Source: Haemaphysalis longicornis
Taxonomy: Eukaryota; Arthropoda; Arachnida; Ixodida; Ixodidae
DNA length: 64,000 bases
Direction of reading: 5' to 3'
NCBI GenBank assembly: GCA_013339765.2
Contig: CM023448.1
Location: forward strand, 323,558,941 to 323,622,940
Shown here piece by piece: positions 26,301-38,300 of the stretch. Made by a program: the position numbers and the translations under genes. Numbering within the stretch: the stretch's first letter is position 1; every line of letters starts with the position of its first letter. The notes beneath the pieces are model-generated. The model had not been told where the DNA came from. It did not search any database and was given only the letters and a program-made list of their open reading frames with translations.

Positions 26301-29300
26301 ATGGCAGCTCATGGTAGCACAGTTCTGGGTTTCGTGAGGCATTCGACTTAAAAAGGGGCATGCAACAATTTTTAGGCATTAAATGCAGTGCAATTCACCC
26401 ACAGATTAGGAAACCTAACAACAGTCCCGAAAAAAAAAAAAAAAATCATGCCCCGTCTGTTGATGACTGGTGTTGAACGCGAAGCTTTCTCACACCGCCC
26501 AGGCACAGGGCTTCATCCTAGGAGACCCCCAGATCTTAAAGAAACCCTGCAACACTCTCTGAGCAGTGCAAATAAACCTGCACAATGTTTAGATTACACT
26601 GCCAGGAATACCTGAGCCAAATATTACACGTGCACGTGAAACGGTGAGCATGCAAATCGCTGTGAAAGACGCGGAAAAACCAACCAACCAACGAAGCCAT
26701 GGCTTCGGTCTCGATTGCGTCGTTCTTCTGCTATAACGCTTTCTTCTATTTCCCTCATTGTGCACCACTGGCACTGCCTAAATTATGTCATTTGTGCGGT
26801 GGCTGTCCTGTTGGCTGTCGCTGGTCAACTCCACGGCTTATTTCTCGCATTTCCTGTGACGATCTGCCGTCGCCGGCGCTGCGCACCAACCTCTCCTATG
26901 CCTGAACGTGTATGATCATCGTCAGAGAAAGTTGGCTTTCCTGCAGTGCGTTTTCATTTATGGACATCATCAGTGAGAAGCTGAAAGCTTCGCTTTAAAA
27001 TCGGTGTTTCATGCTGACCAGACGACGTTGGGGTATAAGTGTCACAGTGTAGAAAAGATACCACCTTCGCACAAGGCGGTTAAAGCAGGCCCGAGGCACT
27101 TTCTTTGCCGATAAGTAGCGCCCCCACCTCCCATTGCGGCTGGTGAGCCAACTTCCCATTTCACACGAGTTCTTTTATTTGCGGGACAACTGCTGGGGTG
27201 TTACAATGGCCTTTAGAGGCTAGCATTAGGATGAGCTTGCTCCGGTTTTGTTCTTCCTGTGCGCTTCTTGGCAGAAATGCTTGTTGAGTGTTTTGTTTGG
27301 TCTCCATTGATGTGCTGTCTGTCGACTTCTCTTTCGGTTACTGGCACGATAGTTGGGCTAATCACTTATTCCTTCTGTTGCTGTGGTCGCGGGGCCATGC
27401 CGTGGGTTTGGGGCTGTTGCTTGCCCATAGAGTTACGGAGTAGTTTTGTGACCAGTAAAGCATTGAAGGACTCTGCCAACATATTAGATTCCATGCTTGA
27501 TAGTGTAACAAGCTTCAGAAGCCTTGCTAGTTAGTCAATCATGGTGTATAGGTAAAATTTCAGAAGAATTAAATAAAGGGTTGGGGCGGTGTGTTTTACC
27601 CTGTGCTGCTAAATACTTTCATGTAGCCTTGGCTGTTATGTTGTGATTTGTCTCCCCTCGACCTTATTTTAATGGATCTGCTTGTTTGCTGCTCTTCCTA
27701 ATGAGTAACTGTTTGTTTGCATGGCACAAAAAATTGGTGCGTGGAGGTACATTCTTGTTGTTTGCTGTGGGGGGAATGTGTGTTCAACTTCCAGCAGCTG
27801 ATAAGTTGCCAATAACTCTGCTGTACAGCTGGTGCAGCACAGCGCAAAGCCTTTCCATTGGTTGCACAGAGCGAGCGTTTCTTTGCAGATGGCCTGCGAA
27901 CCAAGAGCCGCATTGCAGTGCCTGCCTCCGCTGGCCGCAACATGTTGGGCGTCTTGGACGAGACTGGGAAGCTTCGCTATACGGAGGTCTTTGTTCAGTA
28001 CACCGAACTTGGTACCGAGGATCGACGAACTCATATCTACACAGGTAAGGGACTTGTGGGGCACATCGCGATTCAGCTTTGTTTTCAAAAAGCCTGTGCA
28101 GCCTTTAGCTTTGCCTAGACCAGTAGAGTACAGTCGGACCTCGTTATAACCAAGTAGTATCGGAACAGTAGTTTGCTTCGTTATATCCGATATTCGTTGT
28201 AACAGGTAAAGCTAAAAATCGGTTCAAACCAGTCGGTAATCTGGCTCCCGCAAAAATTCTTAATACAAAAATGCATCATTTTAATCTTCGCACCTACTAT
28301 AAACAAGGTAACCCTTATCTTTCTCCTTGTGGCATCTCAAGCTCAATGTACCAGAATATGAAACAGGAAATTACAACAGAACAAAGTTTGTTTGACCAAA
28401 CAGGCCTGAGTTCCTATTTTTTCGAGGAAGGATGTGATCTTTGCCTGGTGGCTATTCACAGCACTGAGCATGATGAAGTTTTCCGCTATGTTTAAGAACA
28501 AAGGGGCCTTGTCTACTTCTGTAGTTTCGGAAGCCGGGAGTTTTTCCCAGTAGCTTCTCATCCTACAGGTCAAAAATTTCTTCGTTATATCCGATAGTGC
28601 GCGAGGCTCTCACAGTTTCACTTTCGTCATAAAAAATAAGTGTCATTAAAATGCATGACCAACCAAAGTTCGTATTTAGTTCGCTATACCTGATAATTCG
28701 CTATATCAGCGTTTGTTATAACGAGCTTCAGCTGTATTAGGTTGCATCCAGGCAGGGTGCTCTCCAGTGCCAGATCAGGCAGGAAGCATGAATTTATGGT
28801 GTGTAGTGATTTGCAGCATCATCTTACCCCCCCCCCCCTCCCCCCCATAAAAAAAACTTCAGTAATGGCTGTTTTTAAAAACGCCTGCTGCTTTTTTTGG
28901 TCATTTGTATGCGTAGAAGGTGCAGTAGTAGTAGTAGAAGAACGTAACTTTAATGAGCCATAAAGTAGGAGTAGTACCCTAGTCCGGGAATCCAAGTGGT
29001 GACTGAGCGACAGATGCCCTAGATACCAGTAGTTGCTGGACGTACAGGTAGTCATTGGTAATCAGGTTCTTCCACAGCTCAGGGAGGGGTAGTGGGAAAG
29101 GAAAGGGTGGGTGGTCGGGGTTATGTGCACACTCTAATAAAAGGTGGGCTATTGTGCCAGGCTTACAGCAAAAAGTGCATTAGGTGGGAGATGAGTGGGA
29201 AACATGGTGTAAGCGAATTGGATGAACGAAGGTATTCGTTTGGATTTGACAAAGAGTTGTTTCTTCTCATTTGGACAGCTTGGAGTGAGGTTGAGGGAAA

Positions 29301-32300
29301 TATTGTCTGTCGAGTCGATAATACTGTGTAATGTCCTGAAATGGGACCAATAGTGTGGACTCCGCTTGTTCTTCTGGGGCCTGGGAGGAGAGTGCGCAGG
29401 CTTGCTGATGGGCAAAATTATTGCCTGGCAAAATTATTGCCCGTCAATGTACAGTGGGCGGGTGTCCAGACGAGGGTGACATTTCTTTGTGGCTGATGTT
29501 GCGAGAGGAGGTGGAAAGTTGGTGGGGACACCCTTCCTGCCAAGAAGCTCCGACAGGCTGCTTGGGAGCAAGTTAAGATGACTGATATCTTGGTGTGAAT
29601 GAGTGTGAGTGCAATAGCCAGTTCCTCAGCAATCTGCAGGGATATTGCATTAATTGAAGCACAGGTTATAAGGGCTGATTTGGGGGTGGCGGTTGCAACT
29701 TTGCTGCCCGCCTAAATACGAGCTAGCATTTGTATATGCGGCGTCCGGACATGTCCGGACATGTTCTTTGGTATTGGGTGAGCCTTGGGGAGGACAAGAA
29801 GAGCAGCAGGAGATGCTGGGTGTGCGAGTCATAGCTGCTTGAGTAAACCAAGGCCCGTAGAAGTATAGAGCAACATAGGTAACTCTAGAGATAAGAAGTG
29901 CTCGAAACAGTCTTATTATATCTTGTTCTTTCAGGCCCTGATGGCGGTTACAGATGCGTTGGAGCATATGCCAATCGCAAACACAGAAATGCACAAATAG
30001 AAAGACTGAAACGAAGCAAGCGATAGCTTCTAAAAACTCGATTGGCCTTCCGTCCGGGTTCGCTGAAAAGGCCAATAGGCATCGCTGTGGCAACAAACAT
30101 GGCCCACTGTTGGCTGCTACCAACGTGCTCAGTGCGCATCGCTGATAGTTTCCTTGGTTTATTTTGCGCTGTCAGCTGGGTTCAGTCTATTCATTCTATC
30201 TGTTTGGCTCTGAAAAGTGACGTTAACGTGGGGATATGGTTTGAAATTGGTGCCAGATTACGGGAAGTGGCGGCTCAAAAAAAAGTTCATTGAAATGTGG
30301 GGCCTACGACTTCGGTGTGGTTTGTCCTTGAGTGCGAAACGCGGTGCGCGCGTCTATAATCGGGTCGTGAAGTGAATTTTTTGGCTCGTTGTGGTGTATA
30401 AAATGCTGAGGTGTGCTGTGCTTCAAAGCGCGATCGCGAGCCTCAGGGATGGAACGGTCGACACGAAAGTTGCGGGCTGTGCTGCGGCGCCGCGACCTGT
30501 TCAGGCAGCGCCCAATAGCAGCAGGACTACAAGGTTGCCGTGAACGCGACTATAACACTTGATGTATGCAAAGTGAAATTTAATGCCAAAATCTAGGTGG
30601 CTAAACAGTAACGCTACTCAAATACCATAGGGTGAACCTGCGCCCGCGGGTAGTTGGGCTATGCGACCGTTAGCTCGAAGTTGCTCAACTGTTGCTGTGA
30701 CTGCAGTCGTTCGTACAATGCAGCCTGGGATTACAAAATAATAATTTTAGCATTAAAACGGCAAAAAAAAAATGCCACAATTGCGGAGCCCTTAAATTTG
30801 ATAAGAGTTTTAGCAGTCCGTCTGTTCCGTCGTGTACCGGACTCGTCTGGGCACTTGGGCATTCGTAGCGGTAGGGATTAGTTCCGCGGGCTGCCTTCGC
30901 CTGTATGCACTCCTTGCCCTTCCGCGTGCACAGGCGCAGACCGGGCTGGTAAACCCGGTAGCAAAGTAACCAACAGAACAGACGGACTGCTAAAACTCTC
31001 TAATGTTAACGGCAGTTTTGTTGTCAGTGTTGCGTGCAGCCGCAAACAATATCACCAGTTAGGAAAAGGTAGTGCAGTTAGACTTTGATACTCCTAAAAC
31101 TCTTTCAGGTAAGGCTGTTCAGTGTTCTGTGTATTCAAAACTGATTGAAATGTGCACTTGACCCTGCAAATGGCTGAAATAATGATTTTTTAGCTCACAA
31201 GTGATGTATTAAATGTCCCTAACTGCTCCAAATCAAGATTCTTCTGCTCAAAATCGAAATTTTGCTGCTCCCAAAACTGCTCCCAAATCTGTTTGGGCTG
31301 TCTCACCCCTGTATGCGTGACTTGAATGAATGTCTTGGATAGTTTGGATAAGGTCAGATCTTTCCGTATATTTGCTTGTACGGTGAGACCAAGAATTTTG
31401 ATTAAAGTCTTCTGGGCTTGATGTTCTGGCCGTCCAAATGTAAGCAGATGGGCTCAATGTTTAGAGCTGGTGGGTGCTTGCACACAATTGTTAGTTCTGA
31501 TTTCTGAGGTGTGCTATAAAGACCCACTGATGATGCATAAGACTTCGCAATGTCTGTGGCTTCTTGGAGAGCATCTTGTATGTTTCCTAGAGAGTCAGTA
31601 TCTATCCATATGGTGATGTGGTCTGCATATAGAGCATGGTGGACCTTGGAGTTGTTTGGGCAAGTCGAGTAAGGCCAGATTGAAGAGAAGGGGACACAAT
31701 ACGGAACCTTTAGGCGTGCCTCGATCACAAGGAATAGATCCGATGTAAGATCGCCAACTTTGAGGATAGCCTGGCGTTGGGTTAGAAAATCTGAAATGTA
31801 GGAGTAGACATTATGACCACATCCAGTCTAATTGAGCCAGAAGAGAATAGCTGAATGTAAAATGTTATCAAAGGTGCTTTTTAGGTAAAATGCTACGATG
31901 GCCCTCGGAGAGTGACGGGTAGCCAGCGCTAAGACTTCTTCCTTCAAACGGAGGATGGGTACTGACGTGTTTCCAGAACCCGTACATGGTATCGAGGAAT
32001 ACCTAGGCCCCTGTCCTCAAAAAATGGTTGAAGACGTCTCAGTATAAGTCATTCTACCAGCTTACTCACACAAGATATGAGGGCTATCAGGCCCAAGTTG
32101 TCCAGATGAGGTGACGTCTTAGGCTTAGGTATGAAATGTATCTCCGTGGTTTTCCCTTGGGGAGGAAGGCGACCAGAGGCCCAGTTGTTATTAATGCGGT
32201 GAAGTAGATGATCCAGAGAGTTGCCGTCCAGGTTTGCCAGAAGCCTGTAAGTTACTTGGTCTGGTCCGGGAGCGCTATTCTTATTGCATTCTGATAGAAC

Positions 32301-35300
32301 TGATTCCAATTTGTAAATGTGAAAGTCCCTGTCAAGTAAATCATTCGGTAGGCCTGGGTATGGGAGTGGAGAAAAGTGCTTGCTGGTGTTGAGGTATTGA
32401 TCTGTTAAAGTTTGTGGAAGGGCCTTTGAGATACCTTGAAACAAATATATGGTTCGAATAATGCTGTGTTGGGATTCACTCTTGCTAGATAGGGGGTGGA
32501 TCAGATGTCTGGGTAAGTGTCAAGTTTTACGTGTGGTTAGTGTCCCATGGAGACTCGCATGGCTGAAGCCAATTCTCTTTCGATAGTTGCTTGGCAATTC
32601 AGTGGCGGTTTGATTTAGTGTGTAAATTTTATGACGAAGTCATCTATTGTGGCATTGGCATTTCCATTGCTTGTTAAGGCTCCGTAGGGCTTTCCAAATG
32701 TGGAGGAGTTTGGGGCTGACGAGGGGTGTTTGATAGGACGTGGCGATATTTTTGGTGTGCACTCGTACTGTTTGGATGAGGTCGTCAATCCAGGTGCTAA
32801 GGGGTTGAGTGGTATCAATGGAGCGGGAGGAGGTAGCCTTTCGGAAGACGTCCTAATTAGTGTTTCGGCCCACACCTGTTTTGACGTAACGCTTATTCCG
32901 GATGGTGAGTTGAATAATGTCGTGATCAGAGCCCAAATTTTCATCAGTTGAAGTCCAGATGACATTCAGATTCCCGGCTAAAAAAGAAAAGTCGAGAGTT
33001 GTGTTCCTGGCAGTACTTGTGCCTGTACAGGTGGGTGATTCCAGGTGGTAGAGCAAGATAGGTTGGAAATCCTCTGGAGCCTGGGCCAGCAGGGTGCCTC
33101 TTTTTGTTTTGTACGTATAACCCCACTGTGGGAAGGCAGCGTTGAAGTCACCCACTATGATCAACAGTCTGCCATTCACAAGGAGATTTGCATCTCTTAT
33201 GGTGGCTGAGATATCAACTGTCTTTTGAGAAGGGTGACAATAAACAAAAGGCTAGATTTTGATTTAGTCGAAGGAGAGAGGAGCTCTATGAGAACGTGAT
33301 TGCACCCCCTTTGCAGAGTGATGTGATGAATTGCTGAGGTGGTTTTATGCACCAGAATAAGTGTAGGGAATGTGTCGATGGAGTCGTAAGGGATGTAGCC
33401 TGGTAGTTTGACAGATGAGTTAGCCTCCTGCAAAGTGACAACCGCAGATTTTGGGTCGAGTGTTAATTAATTGAATTAAAGGGACACTGAAGTGATTTCT
33501 AAACATTGCGGGATTACTAGCGCAAATTGTAGTCTGGAGTCTCTAGGCCATGTTTTGACCACTCTCGCTGCGCTTATGCGACTTTATTCAGTAGAGAAAT
33601 CAATTAAAAAATGCTGTTATCCTCTCTGCATCCTTCCTTGCTGATTTCCTATGATGTTTCTTATGTCGTAAGAACAAGATGGTTTGGCTTGACTGCGCTA
33701 CTGCGCGGCTCGCCGACCATCCGACAGAATCAGTTGGCCCAGCATTTAGTCAGCCGGCCGCTGGCGGGTCGTCGCAATTCGTTCTCTCAGTTGAAACTAA
33801 GTCATGACACGCTTGTACCTGAAAAAAATGGGTCTTTAGTTTGTTAGTTTGTATACTGTATCAGGCTTTAAGAGCAGGTCGCTCCACACAAGCACACATG
33901 CGACGCTTCGCTGACTGGTACGCTAGTATGTAGAAAAATCTAAGGCCAATTGAAGGCGGGAATCAGCAAAGTTAATATAGGTACTACGGAATTAAAATCA
34001 ACCGAAACTTTTATCGTACAGTGTAAAACCAAGGTGCGGGAAGCATTTTGTGCGCTGGGTGAACTAGCACAGCTGTCAGCAGCACAACCACACATCTGCA
34101 AACGCTTTTCTGCCTAAGGAATGCAGTCGGTAGAGATGAGATATTTGTAAAAATTTGGGGTACGCTTTCTGCACGAGCACTATTCAAGAAAAGTCATGTA
34201 CGCTACTTGGAATGCTAAAAATAAATAAAAATGTAAACAGGCTATACAACATCTACTTTATATTTCTCTTCCCGGCACCACTGGCTCATGGCCGAGTGGT
34301 GTGGAGCGCCAGGTAATCGTTTCGCAATGCGCAAGTTCAAATCCCTGATAATGCATGTTTCTTTTTTTTTTTTAAGTTGATTTATTTGTTTTTGGGCAAT
34401 GCTTTTTATACTTAATTCACCATTTTTGCACTGTACGTTCATTGCTCCACTAGTGAGTTCGCAGAACACGTGCAGACTGACGCTGAAGTGCTGGCGAGTA
34501 ATCGCTGGCATGGTGTTGCCATAAGCCCCAACTGCTTGCGGGCACAGTCCCGAATTAGCCAACCCTTGGCCTGGTGCGAACACGCCTCTTACAATACAGG
34601 CACAAGCCAGGCAAGCTCGTATATCATTCAAACAGGACAATGTTTGAATATCCATTTGCGCGAACATTGATTGGCTGCATTGATTCCCGAGCTTGATCTT
34701 GATTGCTGCCTCCTCCGGCTTCTACCTGCCATCGTGGCATGTCTGAAACTTCTTCTCCCACCCCTGCCTGGCATTGCTGACGGGTCCCTCTGCCACAGCT
34801 TGTTGTCTGGTCTCGAATGGACTCCGCCCGTCGCTGTTGCTGCTGCTGCCTCTGCCTGATGACGTAAGGTGTCAGGTATCGTTCTGGGCAACCTTTGGCA
34901 CCTGTGATGTGATCTCCCCCCACGCAGAGTGCGCTTGGCCATGCAGGGGTGGTCTGGGGCCGGGTCTTGTAAGCCGCACCCATGGTAAGCTCGTATTCCC
35001 GGCTCTGGAAACGCAGTGCTACGGTGACCAACTTCGTAGCATATCTCGCAGACGGCCACGGTCTTCTTGTACAAGGTGCACGGATACGCTGCTCCATACA
35101 GCCAGACGTAGTGCAGCACTTTGGGCCCCGAGAATGTTAAAAGGATGGTTGTCGAGTCATTTCCAATTTGTCTCGCTGTGTAGATTTCAAATCCATCCTC
35201 AAGTATATTCTCCTTGATATCATGGATAGTCAGATGCTTTGGCATGCCTTGATTCACTCCGTTCACAGCATGGTCGGGTGCTAGCCCGTTCAATTCCACA

Positions 35301-38300
35301 GGATGTTCTGTTCCTTCAATTGTGATTTTGGTCACTTGGAACAACTTCTCCGCCCTCTTCTTTGGCTGGAGTACTGACGGTTGCTGTGTTTTGGTTCTGG
35401 TCAATCCCTAGTCTGAAGTTTGCCTGCCGCCACGTTGTGTTGGTGGCCTGTAGCAGAGCCAGCGACAATTCCACAGTGCGAGCTTGCCCACGTTGAGTCC
35501 TTTTCGCGGCTGCTGAACTATTTTGTCCAGCGCATGTGAATGTCCATTTAGGCCCAAGTTTATTCATTAAAGTTGGCCAACTACTATCAAAGTGAAGAAT
35601 TAACAGGTTTCTAGTACGAGATTTTAGGGGGAACAGGCCCGTGCAATGTGCATCGAGCGGCCAATTCAGTTGTGTCGAATATTGGTTGAGGGAATGACTG
35701 CAAAGACACTCCATCATTAAGCCTTCAAAGTATGTAAGCATGAAGGTGGAACAAGCCAACGCAGGCATGTTATACACGCTGTGGGTCAGCCGACTTGATC
35801 GTGCATTGTAAGAGTGCATGTGTTATTACCTCCTTTCTCTGGCGAGTGCTTCTTTCATTCTGTTGTTGAAAAATGTTCATGTGGGCAATGCTGGTAGATG
35901 TCCTAGTGGCGATTGGTAAAGTTGGCTAGTGCAAGTGGTTGGTTTGTCATACAGGGCAGCCAACTCTCACAGGATCTAAAAATAATTTTCTGCTCTTGTA
36001 TAAAGGGTCAGACCTGTAAAAAAAGATACAGTTGAACGGCGTCATAAGGGGCATGGATGTAAGAGACAATTGGGTATAAGAGACGCTATTCACCCACATG
36101 GATGTCCGCCGTATCTTTCTCATTAAATTGACCCCTTTTATAACAGACATGGGATGTAGAAGATAGTTGGTTATAAAGGACACGTTATCCTTAAAGTTTG
36201 GTCAACAAGCTCGCTTCTAACAGACATGTTAACTTTAGATGTGGTGCCACCAATCACTAACCACAGTTGTGTCCATTGTGGAATCAAAGGGGAAGACAGA
36301 TGCCCGCAGTCGCTATTTATTATAACTTCAGCTAACACGCAGTGGTTCAGTCAGCTATGAAATGACGACAAGAAACCCTGCTAATGGAAATTCAACGTAC
36401 AGAAGTGGTTAAAGCTTACCACCATGCGTAGAGTGTGACTGTGCATGCGGGCTTCTGAGCAAGCCAAGAATACCGGGAGTGCGCAGTAGGCTCTCCCAAT
36501 CGCATAGCTCCCAATCAAGATGCATCGCAGATGTTGAGTCCTGCAAGCATGATGAATAGCCTGAGCACACAGTGATAAAAGCAGTGCGCTCTGGCTATTC
36601 ATCAGGCTTGTGAACTCGACATCTATGATTCATCTTCCGCAAACAGTGAAAGAAGAGAAAGCTTGTAGAAGCTGCTATAAAAAACAGTGTGAATACAGTC
36701 ATGAAGCAAACTAAGATTCAGAACTATTTCATAAATTATGGCGGCAAAACATAGACTTGAATAAACCTTTTGGGACATGCTGTAGCGTTCTTTTAAGTTT
36801 ATTTTAGTCATACTGTGCCCGCATTGAACTAGGGGCTGATCAGTTGGTGAAAACATGGTTCCGTGCTTATAAGAGACCTCTCATATAAGAGACAGAGACT
36901 GCTCCTCTGTACATGTCTTTTATAAGGGGGTTCAACTGTAATATCATGGAAGAAGCTTCGACCCAAACTGACCAAACCCCACAACAATTGGGTCTTGTGC
37001 TGGCTGTTATACCACACCGCTGCCTCATTTGCTTCTGGTTTATCATGATGCAATAAGCAGCAAGCCATGTAGCAAATTGGGCATATGTGTTCACTTTTAC
37101 CTGATGTGAAAGGTGGGATAACAAAGCCAAGAATTACACAGGTAAAATGCCCGTCCTGTGTAATTCTTTGTTGCGTTGGCCCACTGCACCGTAATATGAA
37201 TGAGCAGCCTGCTGTTTGTGTCATCGAAATGGTTAGAGGGAAGTGAGGGAGGGAGCTGGGGTCTCTTGTTGGCTTCTGAGCTGTTAAGGGGTATTTGTAG
37301 TCCAAATAAATGCTGGGAGAGCTCGAGAGGGGTCAGGCTTCCAGCTCCGGTCAGCTAACTAGCTGTCGTCAGTGTCCCTTTAGGCAGGCGACAGCAGCGT
37401 CGCCACAACATGCGAGCTGTGGGGCAATGTTGCACGGTATCCTTGCCGTTCCCTTAGAACTCTGTGATGCATGCCACTGACTTGCTAATTGATAATGTAG
37501 CGGCACTACATAACACCTGACATGGTGCAGTTCGTAGCACACTGCCACAGAGTGCACTCTGGCAGCGTTCACTTTCATGCACCATTTAGTGGTCGCATTT
37601 AGTCAGTTGCCCGTCTTGGTTCGTTTAATTCAGCACCTGTGCGGCTTAATAAGCACAAAATAAAAGTAATGCGAAGTACAGTACTTCCCACATTCTGTGA
37701 AAGGGTTAGAGATTAATGCTCCTGCCAATTGCCCTTTCGGACAGGCACGGTGGTCGTGACGAAATGCCCTTGCCTTCACCCCGGCGATGTGCGGCTGTTT
37801 CAAGCTGTTGACGTGCCCGAGCTGCGCCACATCAAGGACTGCATTGTCTTTCCAGCAACAGGACCGAGGCCACACCCTGATGAGATGGCTGGTATGTGGA
37901 AAAAATTAAGCTTACTACGCTTGGTTCGTTCATCTGGAGGTAATGAAGTCGACATTTGTTTTGTGTCTGTTTTCCTGTATCCATTTTTTTTATTCTTTCT
38001 TGGTTTTTTTTCCCTCTCTCATTCATTGATTGCACTTAAGTGGGACAAAGTGGGACAAGGTGTTGCAACTTCCAGAAATCTTTTTAGAGCAGACCAAGAC
38101 CAAGACAACTAACTGGTGTTCCCTTCGACTTTGCGTATTTAAAAATAAAATGTTAAGGGCACACCCGTTGTTGATGAGAAACAAAACAGGCATGCACCTT
38201 ATGAGCAAACTATGCAAGCAAACCGTGTGAGCCACGCCTGAATAAAACCAAAATGCTGAGAAGAAGCTGAGAACCGGTGGCAAGAAAACTGATTGAAGCC

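Larger units (their letters stand above)
28920..35820 (-). mobile_element. LINE-B, near full-length non-LTR retrotransposon, antisense in intron 6, interrupted twice
   Basis: On the minus strand, order is gag-like ORF1 (35404-34628), endonuclease (33475 to about 32850), reverse transcriptase (about 32450-31317 and onward from 29971), then C-terminal region and a 3' end with GTTACGTTC and a (CTA)n tail at about 28920-28936. The body is split by an insertion at 29972-31311 and by an insertion-like break at 33480. Many stops and frameshifts make it inactive. Protein style (CCHC gag-like ORF1, APE-type endonuclease, RT with A.GPD..T...L) points to an I/R1/Jockey-group LINE; the clade is not certain. 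Confidence 0.75.

Noticed and set aside
34270..34375. Functional tRNA gene
   Set aside because: Box-like motifs and T-run exist but stems do not pair convincingly; kept only as tRNA-like repeat.
37370..37382. Right end of the TTAA element that starts at 33480
   Set aside because: LINE-B ORF1 and a Tigger element lie between them, so a single insertion from 33480 to here does not fit the nesting; the TTAA is also degraded to TTAG.
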